A DNA stretch of 56,980 bases from Planctomycetota bacterium (lineage in GTDB: Bacteria; Planctomycetota; Phycisphaerae; Phycisphaerales; SM1A02), in contig JAAELP010000444.1 in NCBI GenBank assembly GCA_024226535.1, forward strand, positions 1 to 56,980. Reading direction: 5' to 3'. The notes under the pieces are model-generated. The model made no database searches and was not told where the DNA came from. It saw only the letters and a program-made list of their open reading frames with translations. Shown in pieces: positions 36,098 through 45,570 of the stretch. Each line of letters starts with the position of its first letter. The first letter of the stretch is position 1. Made by a program: the position numbers and the translations under genes.

Positions 36098-36528
36098 TCA
36101 CGTTCCTGCGGTCCGTCCTCTACGCCCTCCTCCCCCGCCGCCCCGGATCCGCCATGAACTCCACCCGAACCATCGTTCTCGTCGGCCACTGCGGCCCCGA
36201 CATGTTCATGCTCAAGACCGCGGTGAGCCGCGCCGTCGGCGCCGTGCCGATCGAGTCGATCAACGACGCGGAGACGCTCGCGCCGCACCTGCACGGAAAG
36301 ACCGTGCTGCTCGTCAACCGCGTCCTCGACGGCGCGTTCCCGAGCGACAGCGGGATCGACCTCATCGGCGAGGTCGCCGACGGCGCCGATGCGCCGACGT
36401 GCATCCTCATCTCGAACCTGCCCGAGGCGCAGGAACGCGCGATCGCCGCCGGCGCGATGCCGGGATTCGGAAAGAACGCGTTGTACGACGCGACGACGGC
36501 GGAGATCCTGCGCGAAGCGGCCGAGTGA
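36094..36528 (+). CDS. Receiver-like domain protein lacking the phospho-Asp
   Basis: 144 residues from ATG 36094, which overlaps the tilS stop; ATG 36154 (MNSTRTIVLVGHCGPD) is an alternative. The pattern IVLVGHCGPDMFMLKTAV, then VLLVNRVLDGAF, then PTCILISNLPEAQERAIAAGAMPGFGK resembles the beta-alpha order of a response-regulator receiver, with Lys near the end. Asn or Arg sits where the phosphorylated Asp would be. It could be a pseudo-receiver or an unrelated Rossmann-like protein. It meets serS with zero spacing (stop codons adjoin). Confidence 0.65.
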   Translation: MITFLRSVLYALLPRRPGSAMNSTRTIVLVGHCGPDMFMLKTAVSRAVGAVPIESINDAETLAPHLHGKTVLLVNRVLDGAFPSDSGIDLIGEVADGADAPTCILISNLPEAQERAIAAGAMPGFGKNALYDATTAEILREAAE

Positions 36529-37956
36529 TCAGCCGCTGCCCACGCGATCGGTGATCGCCTTGCCCACGCGCTCCGCGCCGTTCATGTACGGGCGCAGCGG
36601 CGGCGGCACCGTGAGCGTGCCGTCCTCGTTCTGGTGCACCTCGATGATCGGGATCAGGATGCGCGGGGAAGCGACGACGGTGTTGTTGAGGCTGTGGCAG
36701 AACACCGTGCCACCGCTCGCGTCGCGGTAGCGCAGGTTGAGCCGGCGGCACTGGTAGTCGTAGAGACGCGACGCGGAGTGCGTCTCGCCATAGGCGCCCG
36801 TCGGCACGCCATCGGGCCCCTCCTCGCCGCGGCTGGGCATCCAGCACTCGATGTCCACCATGTCGGCGTTCTTCGGACCCAGGTCACCGGTGCAGCACTG
36901 GAGCAGACGGTAGGGAAGCTCCAGACGCTGAACGATCTCCTCGACGATCGACATCATCGTCGCGTGCCACCGCCGACTCTCGGCCTCGTCGGCGCGGCAG
37001 ATCACCACCTGCTCGACCTTGTCGAACTGGTGGATGCGGTAGAGCCCGGCGGTGTCCTTGCCGGCGGCGCCGGCCTCGCGCCGGAAGCACGTCGAGACCG
37101 TCGCGTACTGCAACGGAAGATCGTCGGCGTCGAGGATCTCGCCCTTGTGCAGGCCCATGAGGCCGACCTCGCCGGTGCCGGTCAGGAAGAGGTCGTGGCC
37201 GGATCCGCGGGTCGACTCCTCGATGTGGTACGCCTGGTCGCGTCCGGACGGGAAGAAGGCGGTCCCCTCCATGCACTCCTCGCGCACGATCACGGGCACG
37301 GACGTCGGCCGGAAGCCGTGCTCGTTGGTGATCACGTCGAACGCGTAGCGAAGCACGGCCTGGTGCAGCCGCATGCCGTCGCCCGTGAGCACGTAGTGAC
37401 GCGTGCCCGCCATCCGCACCGCGCGCTCGAAGTCCACCCAGCCCTGCCGCTGCATGATCTGGATGTGCGACACCGGCGTGAAGCCGCGCTGCTCGACGAA
37501 CGAACGGCTCGCGTCGAAGCCGTCGGGGTTCCAGCGACGAACCTCGACGTTGTCCTGCGGTCCCCCGCCCTTCGGCACGTCGTCGTCCGGGGGAAGCGGG
37601 ACCTTCACCAGGTGCTCGCGCCACTCCGGCTCGATCTGCGCGATCTCCTGCTCGCACTTCTGGATCTGGGTCTTGAGCTGCACCGGGCGCTGCTCGAGGG
37701 CTCGGATCTGGTCCTCCAGCGCGGAGCGCTCGGCATCCGCGGCGCTCTTGAGCTGCCCCTTGAGCTTGCCGATCTGCGGACCCGTCTCCTTGCCGAGGCT
37801 CTTCTGCTCGCGGCGACGCTCCTCCATCTCGTGACGAAGACGCCGGATCTCCTCGTCGAGATGGAGCAGGCGATCGATGTCGACATCGATTCTCTTCTCG
37901 CGAGCCCCCTGCTTGAAGCGTTCGGGATCGGCGCGGAGCTGCTTCAGATCGATCAT
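36529..37956 (-). CDS. serS: Seryl-tRNA synthetase
   Basis: A 475-residue class II synthetase that charges tRNA-Ser. The N-terminal long antiparallel coiled coil (about 25-105) binds the tRNA arm. Catalytic motif 2 is STCFRREAGAAGKDTAGLYRIHQFDK. The later VDIECWMPSRGEEG and YDYQCRRLNLRYRD are family motifs, and motif 3 lies in NTVVASPRILIPIIE. It is about 50 residues longer than the E. coli enzyme, chiefly through inserts around 115-150. The ATG is 6 nt after TACAAT, without SD. Ends at the stop of the convergent gene. Confidence 0.97.
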   Translation of the reverse strand: MIDLKQLRADPERFKQGAREKRIDVDIDRLLHLDEEIRRLRHEMEERRREQKSLGKETGPQIGKLKGQLKSAADAERSALEDQIRALEQRPVQLKTQIQKCEQEIAQIEPEWREHLVKVPLPPDDDVPKGGGPQDNVEVRRWNPDGFDASRSFVEQRGFTPVSHIQIMQRQGWVDFERAVRMAGTRHYVLTGDGMRLHQAVLRYAFDVITNEHGFRPTSVPVIVREECMEGTAFFPSGRDQAYHIEESTRGSGHDLFLTGTGEVGLMGLHKGEILDADDLPLQYATVSTCFRREAGAAGKDTAGLYRIHQFDKVEQVVICRADEAESRRWHATMMSIVEEIVQRLELPYRLLQCCTGDLGPKNADMVDIECWMPSRGEEGPDGVPTGAYGETHSASRLYDYQCRRLNLRYRDASGGTVFCHSLNNTVVASPRILIPIIEVHQNEDGTLTVPPPLRPYMNGAERVGKAITDRVGSG

Positions 37957-37962
37957 GCGGCG

Positions 37963-37968
37963 ATTGTA
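37963..37968 (-). promoter_or_regulatory. -10 box TACAAT of serS
   Basis: TACAAT, a near-consensus -10 box on the minus strand, ends 6 nt before the serS ATG (37956). The gap between nadK and serS is only 21 nt, so the -35 region lies in nadK coding sequence. Leaderless by position. Confidence 0.6.
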
Positions 37969-37977
37969 GCGGCCGAC

Positions 37978-38832
37978 CTACCGCCGGTAGTTCGGCGGCA
38001 CCGCCCACCGCATCTTGTCCAGCAGGATGTCCCAGTACGTGTTGTCCGGGTTGGTCACGAACCGCGCGGTGCGATCGTGGCGGCGGAGGATGACGCGATC
38101 CCCGGCGTTGAGAGGCGCCGGGGGCTGGCCGTCCTGGATGAGCGACGTGCCCTCGTTGGCGCGCATGACCTCGATCTGGAGCGTGGACGTCGCGCAGACC
38201 ACGATCGGACGGAACGCGAGGCTGTGCGCGGCGAGCGGCGTGATCGCCATCGCCTCGACGGCCGGGTGGACGATGGGCCCGCCCGCGGAGACGTTGTACG
38301 CGGTGGAGCCCGCCGGCGTGGAGACGATGACCCCGTCCCCGGTGAGCACCGGCCCCGCCGCGTCGTCCACCGACAACCGCAAAGCGATCATGCTGAACGG
38401 CGCTCCCGACGTCACGACGGTGTCGTTGACGGCGAGCCCCGCGTAGGTCGTCTCCCCGGCGGCGTTGCGCACCATCGCCTCGAGGACCATGTGCTCCGAC
38501 ACCGGCGGCGCGGGGCCGAAGAGCGCCGCCGCGTGCCGTTCGAGATCCTGCGCATCGAACTCGGCAAGGAAGCCCAACCGGCCCACGTTGACGCCGACGA
38601 GAGGCACCCCCGTGGGCAGCAGACGCCGGGCCTGGGCGATGAGCGTGCCGTCGCCGCCGATGGCGATCGCGAGATCCGCCGGAATGTCCGCCGGCAGCGC
38701 GTCGCCGTTGGCCTCCTGCTGAATCACCTCGTCCGCGTGCCGGCGCGCGACCTCGCGCACCTCCACCGCGCACTCGGCCACGGCGGGATTGGTCTCGTTC
38801 GCAAGCAGCAGCACACGCGGGCGGGCGGACAT
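37978..38832 (-). CDS. nadK: NAD kinase
   Basis: 284 residues. It phosphorylates NAD to NADP. The family GGDGT motif (IGGDGTLIAQARRLL, about 58-72), the NVGRLGFLAEF block and the TPAGSTAYNVSAGGPIVHP motif are all present. It lies 9 nt downstream of an ABC ATPase gene. Its ATG is 6 nt after TAGGAT, whose TAG is also the stop codon of that ABC gene. No SD. Confidence 0.96.
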   Translation of the reverse strand: MSARPRVLLLANETNPAVAECAVEVREVARRHADEVIQQEANGDALPADIPADLAIAIGGDGTLIAQARRLLPTGVPLVGVNVGRLGFLAEFDAQDLERHAAALFGPAPPVSEHMVLEAMVRNAAGETTYAGLAVNDTVVTSGAPFSMIALRLSVDDAAGPVLTGDGVIVSTPAGSTAYNVSAGGPIVHPAVEAMAITPLAAHSLAFRPIVVCATSTLQIEVMRANEGTSLIQDGQPPAPLNAGDRVILRRHDRTARFVTNPDNTYWDILLDKMRWAVPPNYRR

Positions 38833-38841
38833 GGGGGAATC

Positions 38842-39789
<948 letters not shown>

Positions 39790-39866
39790 TGACGGTTTTC
39801 CGTACGAGGCCGCGGGGCACCGGGGTTCTTCGTGGCGGACGGGGGTCGGTCTCGGACCAGACGATG

Positions 39867-42344
39867 CTACGCGTCGTCGGTCTTCTGGATCGGGAAGGCG
39901 AGCGACTCGGCGATGGGCAGGGGCCGGATCCAGCGGATCATGGTGGTCCCCTCGCTTTGGACCTCCCGCCCGTCCACGCGCAGGGGGATCGGAAGCTCGG
40001 AGTCTACGAAGCCCATCACGATGAGGCACGGTCGGTTGAACCAGGCGGAGAGGTCGAGCTCCCGCCCGAGCATCCGCTTGGCGATCATGGCCGGAGGGTT
40101 CGTCTCCTTCGGGGCCTTCAGATACTGCGGCGGTCGAAGCTGCCGGTAGATGCTCAGCATCTCCATGAACGTCCGGCGTCTGGCGAGGTCGAGGCTCGTC
40201 GCGCCACCGAGCAGGTTCGACCCCTCGAAGGGTCGAACGTACCGCCCGTAGATGTTCTGCTCGAGGTGGTGCTCGGGGGTGAGGGAAGGCATCGAGTACG
40301 TATCGCCACCGTCGAGCGGAAGCGGACGCCACATCCGGCCGACGTTGAGCATCTCGCCCGACGACCGCACCCAGATCTGCTCGTCCTCGCCGGAGGTCGC
40401 GTAGCGTCGAGCCCGGACGCGCTTGCTGGAGATCCAGATGCACGTCATGTGCTCGAGCGGCGCCGTGAACTCGTTCATGATCGATCCGCGCAGGGTCTCG
40501 TTGCCCCGCGGGTCGATTTCCACGCGGATCGGATCGTTCGGATCCTCGGCGATTCCGCCCCATCCGGGATCAACGCCGCCCCGCCAGTTGGCGTAGAGCT
40601 GCGTCGCGGTGGAGCGCGTCGGCAGGTCGTAGTCGTCGGGGTTCCGGCTGACGTCGACCCGGTAGCGGTCGGCGTTGGGAAACTCGTGTGAGGCCTCGCG
40701 CGGCGGCGTCCACGGGTGCAGCAGGTCGCGGGCCGCGGGCACGCCTTCGGACGCCTCCTCGGATTCGATCGCGATCGACGTGCTCCCGTAGCCGGGCAGG
40801 TAGACCGACAACCATGAAACGGCGCGCTGGCGTTGTGGATCGGTGCCGAACTCGTCGGCGTCCCCCGGCGTCCGGGCGATGTGGTCGAGGAACGTGAGGT
40901 GCCGCACGCTGACCTCGTTCTGGCGGAGCAGGTTCACGCCGCCCCAGGCCACCGCGGTGAATACGCCGGCGGCGGCGGCGAAGAACAGCCACGCGTGCTG
41001 CGTCCGCTTGTAGCTCTTGAGGGTGTAGAAGCCACCGGGCCCGGCCACGATCCAGTACGCGATGAACAGGAGGACCGCCATGAGCAGCCCGGCGCTCGCG
41101 CGGCCGGACATGTTGATCTCGTTTCGGAAGAGCTGGCCGGTGCCGACGTTGAGCTCCAGCGGGGTGCTCCGCGTGAGCCGCTCGCGCTCGCGCAACGCGC
41201 CGAGCTCCGATGAACCTGGGGTGTCCGCGCGGCGGCCGAGGACCCGGTTCCAGAAGACGTCCGCCTGCGGCAGGCTCACCATCAGGTTGTTGTCCATCAG
41301 GAACGTGCCGGTGAGCTGGCTCATGTCGAACCCGATGATCGTGATACGCCCGTGCCCGAAGAGGCGCTGCACGACGATCACGCGCCCGTCCGGCGTGGCG
41401 ATGAGCGGCTCGTAGCCGTTGCTCAGCGCGTCGAACCCCGCCGCGTAGTCCTTGAACACGCGGAGGCCGAGCACCGGGTCCTTCACGCCTCGTCCGAACC
41501 CGCGCGACTTGCTGAGGATCGGCAGCAGCGAGGAAACGCGCACCTCCTCGTCCCGGCGCGGTGACTTGGTCGGGAGCATGTCCTCCAGGTCGGTGCGCCC
41601 GGCCTCGCCGAGACCCCAGGGGTTGGTGTCCTCCGGGAGCGAGATGGCGAGGTGACCACCGCGACGCACCCACTCGCGGAGCGCGTCCGCCTGCGCCGTG
41701 GGCAGGTCCTGCGGCACCGCGCCGGACCACGCCAGCACGTCGAGGCTCTTCAACCCCTCCCACCGGTCGGGAAGGTCCTCCGGACGAAGACCGTATACGG
41801 CGATCGTGTCCTCGTGATCGGTGAAGGTCAGCGTGCTCGTGGCGGTGCCGAGCCGGAGCTGACCGAGCCCCATGCGTGACGACCCGACGACGCCGACGAG
41901 GGCGTCGAAGACCTCCACGCCCGCCCGCGCGGGCGGATTGACGCGCGTGCCGCCCAACTGGCCACCGCGTTCGCCGTCGGCGTACTCGTAGACGCGCAGC
42001 ACCCAGTACGAGTTGGGGTTCGTATCCGGCGAGATCGGCGCGTACAGCCAGACGCGTCGGGGCCGCCCCTTGGTGAGCGTCACCGGCCGCCCGTACTCGG
42101 CGATGTCGCCGTCGGCGTTGGAGACCTCCCACTGGACCCAGACCGCCGTGGCCTCGTCCAGCCCGCTCTCCGGAAGCGCCGTGAGCTTCGCCCGCAGACC
42201 GGTGATCTCCCCCGCGCGGTACTCGCCGCCGAGACCGAACTGGTCCATCTCGACGAGCACATCGCCATCCTGCGCCACGGCAGCACCGGAGACGAGGACG
42301 GCGAGCAACGCGGCAAGGGCCGGAATCCACCTGGACCGGATCAC
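39867..42344 (-). CDS. Large membrane protein with GATase-like domain, ABC-associated
   Basis: 825 residues from GTG 42344. A signal peptide (LAALLAVLVSGAAVAQD) precedes a long periplasmic region. Residues about 200-360 (LKSLDVLAWSG, LREWVRRGGHLAIS, VVQRLFGHGRITIIGFD) have the pattern of a glutamine-amidotransferase-like or GldG-like domain. Two membrane helices lie near 480-500 (LLMAVLLFIAYWIVAGP) and 515-540. A second soluble domain follows. In planctomycetes such proteins sit next to an ABC ATPase, as here. The start is GTG because TACACT ends exactly 6 nt before it; the open frame upstream to 42587 crosses a divergent gene. Confidence 0.8.
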   Translation of the reverse strand: MIRSRWIPALAALLAVLVSGAAVAQDGDVLVEMDQFGLGGEYRAGEITGLRAKLTALPESGLDEATAVWVQWEVSNADGDIAEYGRPVTLTKGRPRRVWLYAPISPDTNPNSYWVLRVYEYADGERGGQLGGTRVNPPARAGVEVFDALVGVVGSSRMGLGQLRLGTATSTLTFTDHEDTIAVYGLRPEDLPDRWEGLKSLDVLAWSGAVPQDLPTAQADALREWVRRGGHLAISLPEDTNPWGLGEAGRTDLEDMLPTKSPRRDEEVRVSSLLPILSKSRGFGRGVKDPVLGLRVFKDYAAGFDALSNGYEPLIATPDGRVIVVQRLFGHGRITIIGFDMSQLTGTFLMDNNLMVSLPQADVFWNRVLGRRADTPGSSELGALRERERLTRSTPLELNVGTGQLFRNEINMSGRASAGLLMAVLLFIAYWIVAGPGGFYTLKSYKRTQHAWLFFAAAAGVFTAVAWGGVNLLRQNEVSVRHLTFLDHIARTPGDADEFGTDPQRQRAVSWLSVYLPGYGSTSIAIESEEASEGVPAARDLLHPWTPPREASHEFPNADRYRVDVSRNPDDYDLPTRSTATQLYANWRGGVDPGWGGIAEDPNDPIRVEIDPRGNETLRGSIMNEFTAPLEHMTCIWISSKRVRARRYATSGEDEQIWVRSSGEMLNVGRMWRPLPLDGGDTYSMPSLTPEHHLEQNIYGRYVRPFEGSNLLGGATSLDLARRRTFMEMLSIYRQLRPPQYLKAPKETNPPAMIAKRMLGRELDLSAWFNRPCLIVMGFVDSELPIPLRVDGREVQSEGTTMIRWIRPLPIAESLAFPIQKTDDA

Positions 42345-42350
42345 GGGGCA

Positions 42351-42356
42351 AGTGTA
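42351..42356 (-). promoter_or_regulatory. -10 box TACACT giving a leaderless GTG start
   Basis: TACACT on the minus strand ends 6 nt before GTG 42344, so the predicted first transcribed base is the G of the start codon. No SD. Confidence 0.5.
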
Positions 42357-42434
42357 GCACCCCCGGCGGGGTCCCCCGCCCGGGACGGCAGGTCCGCCGT
42401 CAAGTCGCCCCCGACGCGGACCGATCAAGCGAGC

Positions 42435-42740
42435 ATGTCCGCTCTCTCCCCGTCCAACCTCGTCTGGGTCCTGATCGCGCTGGTCATCGCGTGGTTCGCG
42501 CTCGGTTACCTCAGGGTCATCGGGTACGAGTACCACAACGCGGTCCTCTGGCACAATCTCCGCGTGCAGGTGCAGAACCTGCGCCACGACCAGAATCGCC
42601 GGCTCAAACGGATCGAGCTCAACGAGTCCGGCCCGCAGGCCCCGGATCGCCAGCGGTCCGTCGCCGACCCGGTTCCCCAGGACGACGCCAAGGCCCAGGC
42701 AGAGGCGCAGGAGGGGATCGAGGTGGCGGAGGCGGCGTAG
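42435..42740 (+). CDS. Small membrane protein of unknown function (101 aa)
   Basis: One N-terminal membrane helix (LVWVLIALVIAWFALGYL, about residues 9-26) is followed by a YEYHNAVLWHNLRVQVQNLRHD segment and an Ala/Glu/Gln-rich tail. It looks like a single-pass inner-membrane protein with a cytoplasmic helix. It is divergent from the 39867-42344 gene and convergent with the M20 gene. No family recognised. Confidence 0.65.
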   Translation: MSALSPSNLVWVLIALVIAWFALGYLRVIGYEYHNAVLWHNLRVQVQNLRHDQNRRLKRIELNESGPQAPDRQRSVADPVPQDDAKAQAEAQEGIEVAEAA

Positions 42741-42785
42741 GGGACGCCCCGGGGAGTGCCAGGCTCACCGGCCGGGCGGCCGCGG

Positions 42786-44207
42786 TCAGGAACTCGCGGC
42801 CATCGCCCCGAAGCTCCCGAGCATCGCCACGTGCGCCCGGATCCCGCGTTCGAAGCACTTCAGCTCGAACTTCTCGTTCGGCGAGTGCATGCGGTCATCT
42901 TCGAGCCCGAAGCCGACGAGGATCGAGTCGAAGCCGAGCTTCTTCTGGAACGCGCCGACGACGGGGATCGACCCCCCGCTGCCGATGAGCACCGGCGGCT
43001 TCCCGAAGGCTGCGAGCAGGCCCGCTCGCGCGGCTTCGAGATACCGTGACTCGGTGGGCACGCGGATCGCCGGCTCCATGCCGAACGGCGTCACCTCCCA
43101 GCGGCATCCGGGCGGCGTGCGCTCCTCGAGGAACCGCATGAGCCCGTCGTACACGGCGCTCGGATCCTGGTCGGCGACGAGCCGGCAGCTCACCTTCGCC
43201 GACGCGTGGGCGGGGATGACGGTCTTGGCACCCTCCCCGATGTAGCCGCCCCAGATCCCGTTCAGCTCGCACGTCGGGCGCGACCACGTGCGCTCCAGCA
43301 CGCTGCGGCCATGCTCGCCCGTGGACCGATCGAGCCCGGCGCCGGCGACGAACCCCTGCTCGTCGAATCCCAGCGACTGCCACTGGCGACGCTCGTCGTC
43401 GCCGATCTCGCGCACGTCGTCGTAGAAGCCGGGGATCTGCACGACCCCGTCGTCGTCGTGAAGCTGCGCGAGCACGCGCGTGAGCGCCGTGATCGGGTTG
43501 ATCACGGCGCCGCCGTAGATGCCCGAGTGCAGGTCGTGGCTCGGCCCGTGCAGGCGGATCTGCGCGTAGAGCAAACCGCGGAGCATGTACGTGATGGCCG
43601 GCGTGTCGACGTCCCACATGTCCGAGTCGCTGATGAGACACACGTCGCAGTCCAGCTCGTCTCGATGGGCCTCGAGGAAGGCGTCGAGGCTCGGGCTCCC
43701 GGACTCCTCCTCGCCCTCCAGGAGCACCGTGATCCGCGCGGGCAGGGTGCCGTGCACCTCGCGCCACGCGCGGAACGCCTCGACGAACGTCAGGAGCTGT
43801 CCCTTGTCGTCCACCGCGCCGCGGGCCACGACCTTCTCGCCGTGGTCGGATGCCATCACGACGGGCTCGAACGGGGCGCTGTGCCAGAGATCCAGCGGAT
43901 CCGGCGGCTGCACGTCGTAGTGACCGTAGTAGAGCAGGTGCGGGGCGCCGGGCGGACCGTCGTTCTTCGCGAGCACCATCGGGTGCCCGGCCGTGTCGCG
44001 CACCGACGCGTCGAACCCGATGTCGGCAAGCTCTCGGGCGCACCACTCCGCGGCGCGGCGCGTCTCGCCGGCGTACTCGGGATCGGTGCTGATGCTCGGG
44101 ATGCGGAGCAACTCCAGCATCCGCTCCCGGGACGCGTCCAGGGTCGCGTCGACCTGCTCCAGCACCGGGACCAGGGATTCGGGGATCGCCGCGTTCGAGG
44201 TGGTCAT
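42786..44207 (-). CDS. M20-family dipeptidase
   Basis: 473 residues, a dinuclear zinc peptidase. Metal ligands and catalytic residues are in YYGHYDVQPPDP (His), AVDDKGQLL (Asp) and LLEGEEESGSPSLD (the general-base Glu pair). A dimerisation domain interrupts the catalytic domain in the middle (about 205-355), and the last ligand His lies near MHSPNEKFELKC. It cleaves dipeptides or acylated amino acids. GGAG precedes the ATG by 8 nt, and a TACAAT -10 box lies at 44242-44237. Confidence 0.94.
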   Translation of the reverse strand: MTTSNAAIPESLVPVLEQVDATLDASRERMLELLRIPSISTDPEYAGETRRAAEWCARELADIGFDASVRDTAGHPMVLAKNDGPPGAPHLLYYGHYDVQPPDPLDLWHSAPFEPVVMASDHGEKVVARGAVDDKGQLLTFVEAFRAWREVHGTLPARITVLLEGEEESGSPSLDAFLEAHRDELDCDVCLISDSDMWDVDTPAITYMLRGLLYAQIRLHGPSHDLHSGIYGGAVINPITALTRVLAQLHDDDGVVQIPGFYDDVREIGDDERRQWQSLGFDEQGFVAGAGLDRSTGEHGRSVLERTWSRPTCELNGIWGGYIGEGAKTVIPAHASAKVSCRLVADQDPSAVYDGLMRFLEERTPPGCRWEVTPFGMEPAIRVPTESRYLEAARAGLLAAFGKPPVLIGSGGSIPVVGAFQKKLGFDSILVGFGLEDDRMHSPNEKFELKCFERGIRAHVAMLGSFGAMAASS

Positions 44208-44236
44208 CGCTTCGCTCCGGGGGGGTTGGAGCGGCG

Positions 44237-44242
44237 ATTGTA
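44237..44242 (-). promoter_or_regulatory. -10 box TACAAT of the M20 dipeptidase gene
   Basis: TACAAT on the minus strand gives a leader of about 23 nt carrying a GGAG SD. It lies just past the stop codon of the upstream zinc-ribbon gene. Confidence 0.5.
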
Positions 44243-44243
44243 C

Positions 44244-44561
44244 TCAGGACGGCAGAGCGGCGGCGACGAGGTACAGCACCGTCACGGCGCCGATCGTCAT
44301 CATCGCCAGGAACGCGAGCCAGCGGTGCGTTCGTCGCGGGGGGCTCGGCAGGGTTTCGTCGATCGGGCCGTGCAGCTCGAACGCGGGCTCGACGAATCCC
44401 TCCATCTCGGCGTAGCTGCGCGCCGGCCGCTCGCGAAGGTCGCAACCGCAACGTGCACAGTGCTCGGCGAGGCCGCCGTCGAGCAGCGCGCCGTCGTATC
44501 CGCAGCACAGGCAGCGTGGGATCAGAAGCCGGTGATCGATGCTCGAAACCTTCTCCGCCAT
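44244..44561 (-). CDS. Zinc-ribbon membrane protein (105 aa)
   Basis: An N-terminal zinc ribbon (CLCCGYDG, later CARCGCDL) is followed by a linker (SYAEMEGFVEPAFELHGP) and a C-terminal membrane helix (WLAFLAMMTIGAVTVLYLVAAALP). The four Cys positions (CxxC...CxxC) point to one zinc site. This small tail-anchored form is reminiscent of conserved Phycisphaerae proteins of unknown function. The ATG lies 9 nt after a TACGTT box. It is 43 nt downstream of dapF. Confidence 0.7.
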   Translation of the reverse strand: MAEKVSSIDHRLLIPRCLCCGYDGALLDGGLAEHCARCGCDLRERPARSYAEMEGFVEPAFELHGPIDETLPSPPRRTHRWLAFLAMMTIGAVTVLYLVAAALPS

Positions 44562-44604
44562 CGCTTTCTCAACGTACCACCGACCGGGGCCGATCTCAAG
44601 GGAG

Positions 44605-45570
44605 TCATTCGGAAACGCCGCCCCCTCGGCACACGGCGCGTTTCCGCGTGAGCGGCCAAGAACCCTGGAACACCTCGACGGCCGGTCCGGTCATGAAGAC
44701 GTGGTCCGTCGTTTCATCCCAGCGAAGACGGAGGTCGCCGCCCGGCAGGTGCGCCAGCACCGCGCGGGCGGTCCGCCCCGTCCGGCGCCCGGCCACGCAG
44801 ACGGCCGAAGCGCCGGTGCCGCAGGCGCGTGTCGCGCCGCTGCCGCGTTCCCAGGTGCGCATCAGGACTTCTTCGCGCGAGACGACCTGCACGAAGTGGA
44901 TGTTGACCCGCTCCGGGAAGATCGCGTGACGCTCGAGGATCGGACCGACGATCTCCAGTGGCACCGCGGCGACGCGCTCGGCGAAGAGGATCGCGTGCGG
45001 GTTGCCCATGGAGACGCAGGTGACGCGCGGCTCGACACCGCCGTCACGGTCCCACCGCGCGGGAAGATCGATCTCGCCCCACGCCGACAACGGCACGTCC
45101 ACGACCGCGTCCGTCGGCCCGGACCTGAGACCCGCCGGCGGCCGAACCGGGATCAGCGCCGGCTCGAGCCGCGGGGCGCCCATGTCCACGGTGACCTCGG
45201 ACACGAGCCCGTCGTCGTCGAGCGCATACGTCAACTCGAGCACCCCCCCGCCCGTTTCCACCCGCATCGGGTGCTCGGCGCAGAGGCCGTGATCGCGCGC
45301 GTACTTGCACACGCAACGCACGCCGTTCCCGCACATCTCCGCCTCCGAGCCATCGGCGTTGAACATCCGCATGCGCACGTGCGCGGCGGATCCGGCGGTC
45401 GGCGGCAGGATGAGGATGAGCCCGTCGCCGCCGACCCCGAGATGGCGGTCGGCCACCTCGCGGGCGAGCGCGAGCGGATCGGCGACGGCGTGCGCGTGTC
45501 CGTCCACGTACACGTAGTCGTTGCCGATGCCGTGCATCTTGGTGAACGGCAACCCGGGGTGAGCGCTCAT
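44605..45570 (-). CDS. dapF: Diaminopimelate epimerase
   Basis: A 321-residue enzyme that interconverts LL- and meso-diaminopimelate for lysine and peptidoglycan synthesis. The two catalytic Cys are visible: Cys80 in MCGNGVRC and Cys250 in RACGTGA. The N-terminal FTKMHGIGNDYVYVD is a family hallmark. It overlaps the M48 gene stop as ATGA. A presence of dapF fits an organism that still needs meso-DAP. An open frame continues upstream to about 46959 but runs through the M48 gene out of frame. Confidence 0.97.
   Translation of the reverse strand: MSAHPGLPFTKMHGIGNDYVYVDGHAHAVADPLALAREVADRHLGVGGDGLILILPPTAGSAAHVRMRMFNADGSEAEMCGNGVRCVCKYARDHGLCAEHPMRVETGGGVLELTYALDDDGLVSEVTVDMGAPRLEPALIPVRPPAGLRSGPTDAVVDVPLSAWGEIDLPARWDRDGGVEPRVTCVSMGNPHAILFAERVAAVPLEIVGPILERHAIFPERVNIHFVQVVSREEVLMRTWERGSGATRACGTGASAVCVAGRRTGRTARAVLAHLPGGDLRLRWDETTDHVFMTGPAVEVFQGSWPLTRKRAVCRGGGVSE

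Noticed and set aside
42345..42587. N-terminal extension of the large membrane protein
   Set aside because: It would overlap the divergent small membrane-protein gene and lacks a signal peptide, while GTG 42344 gives one.
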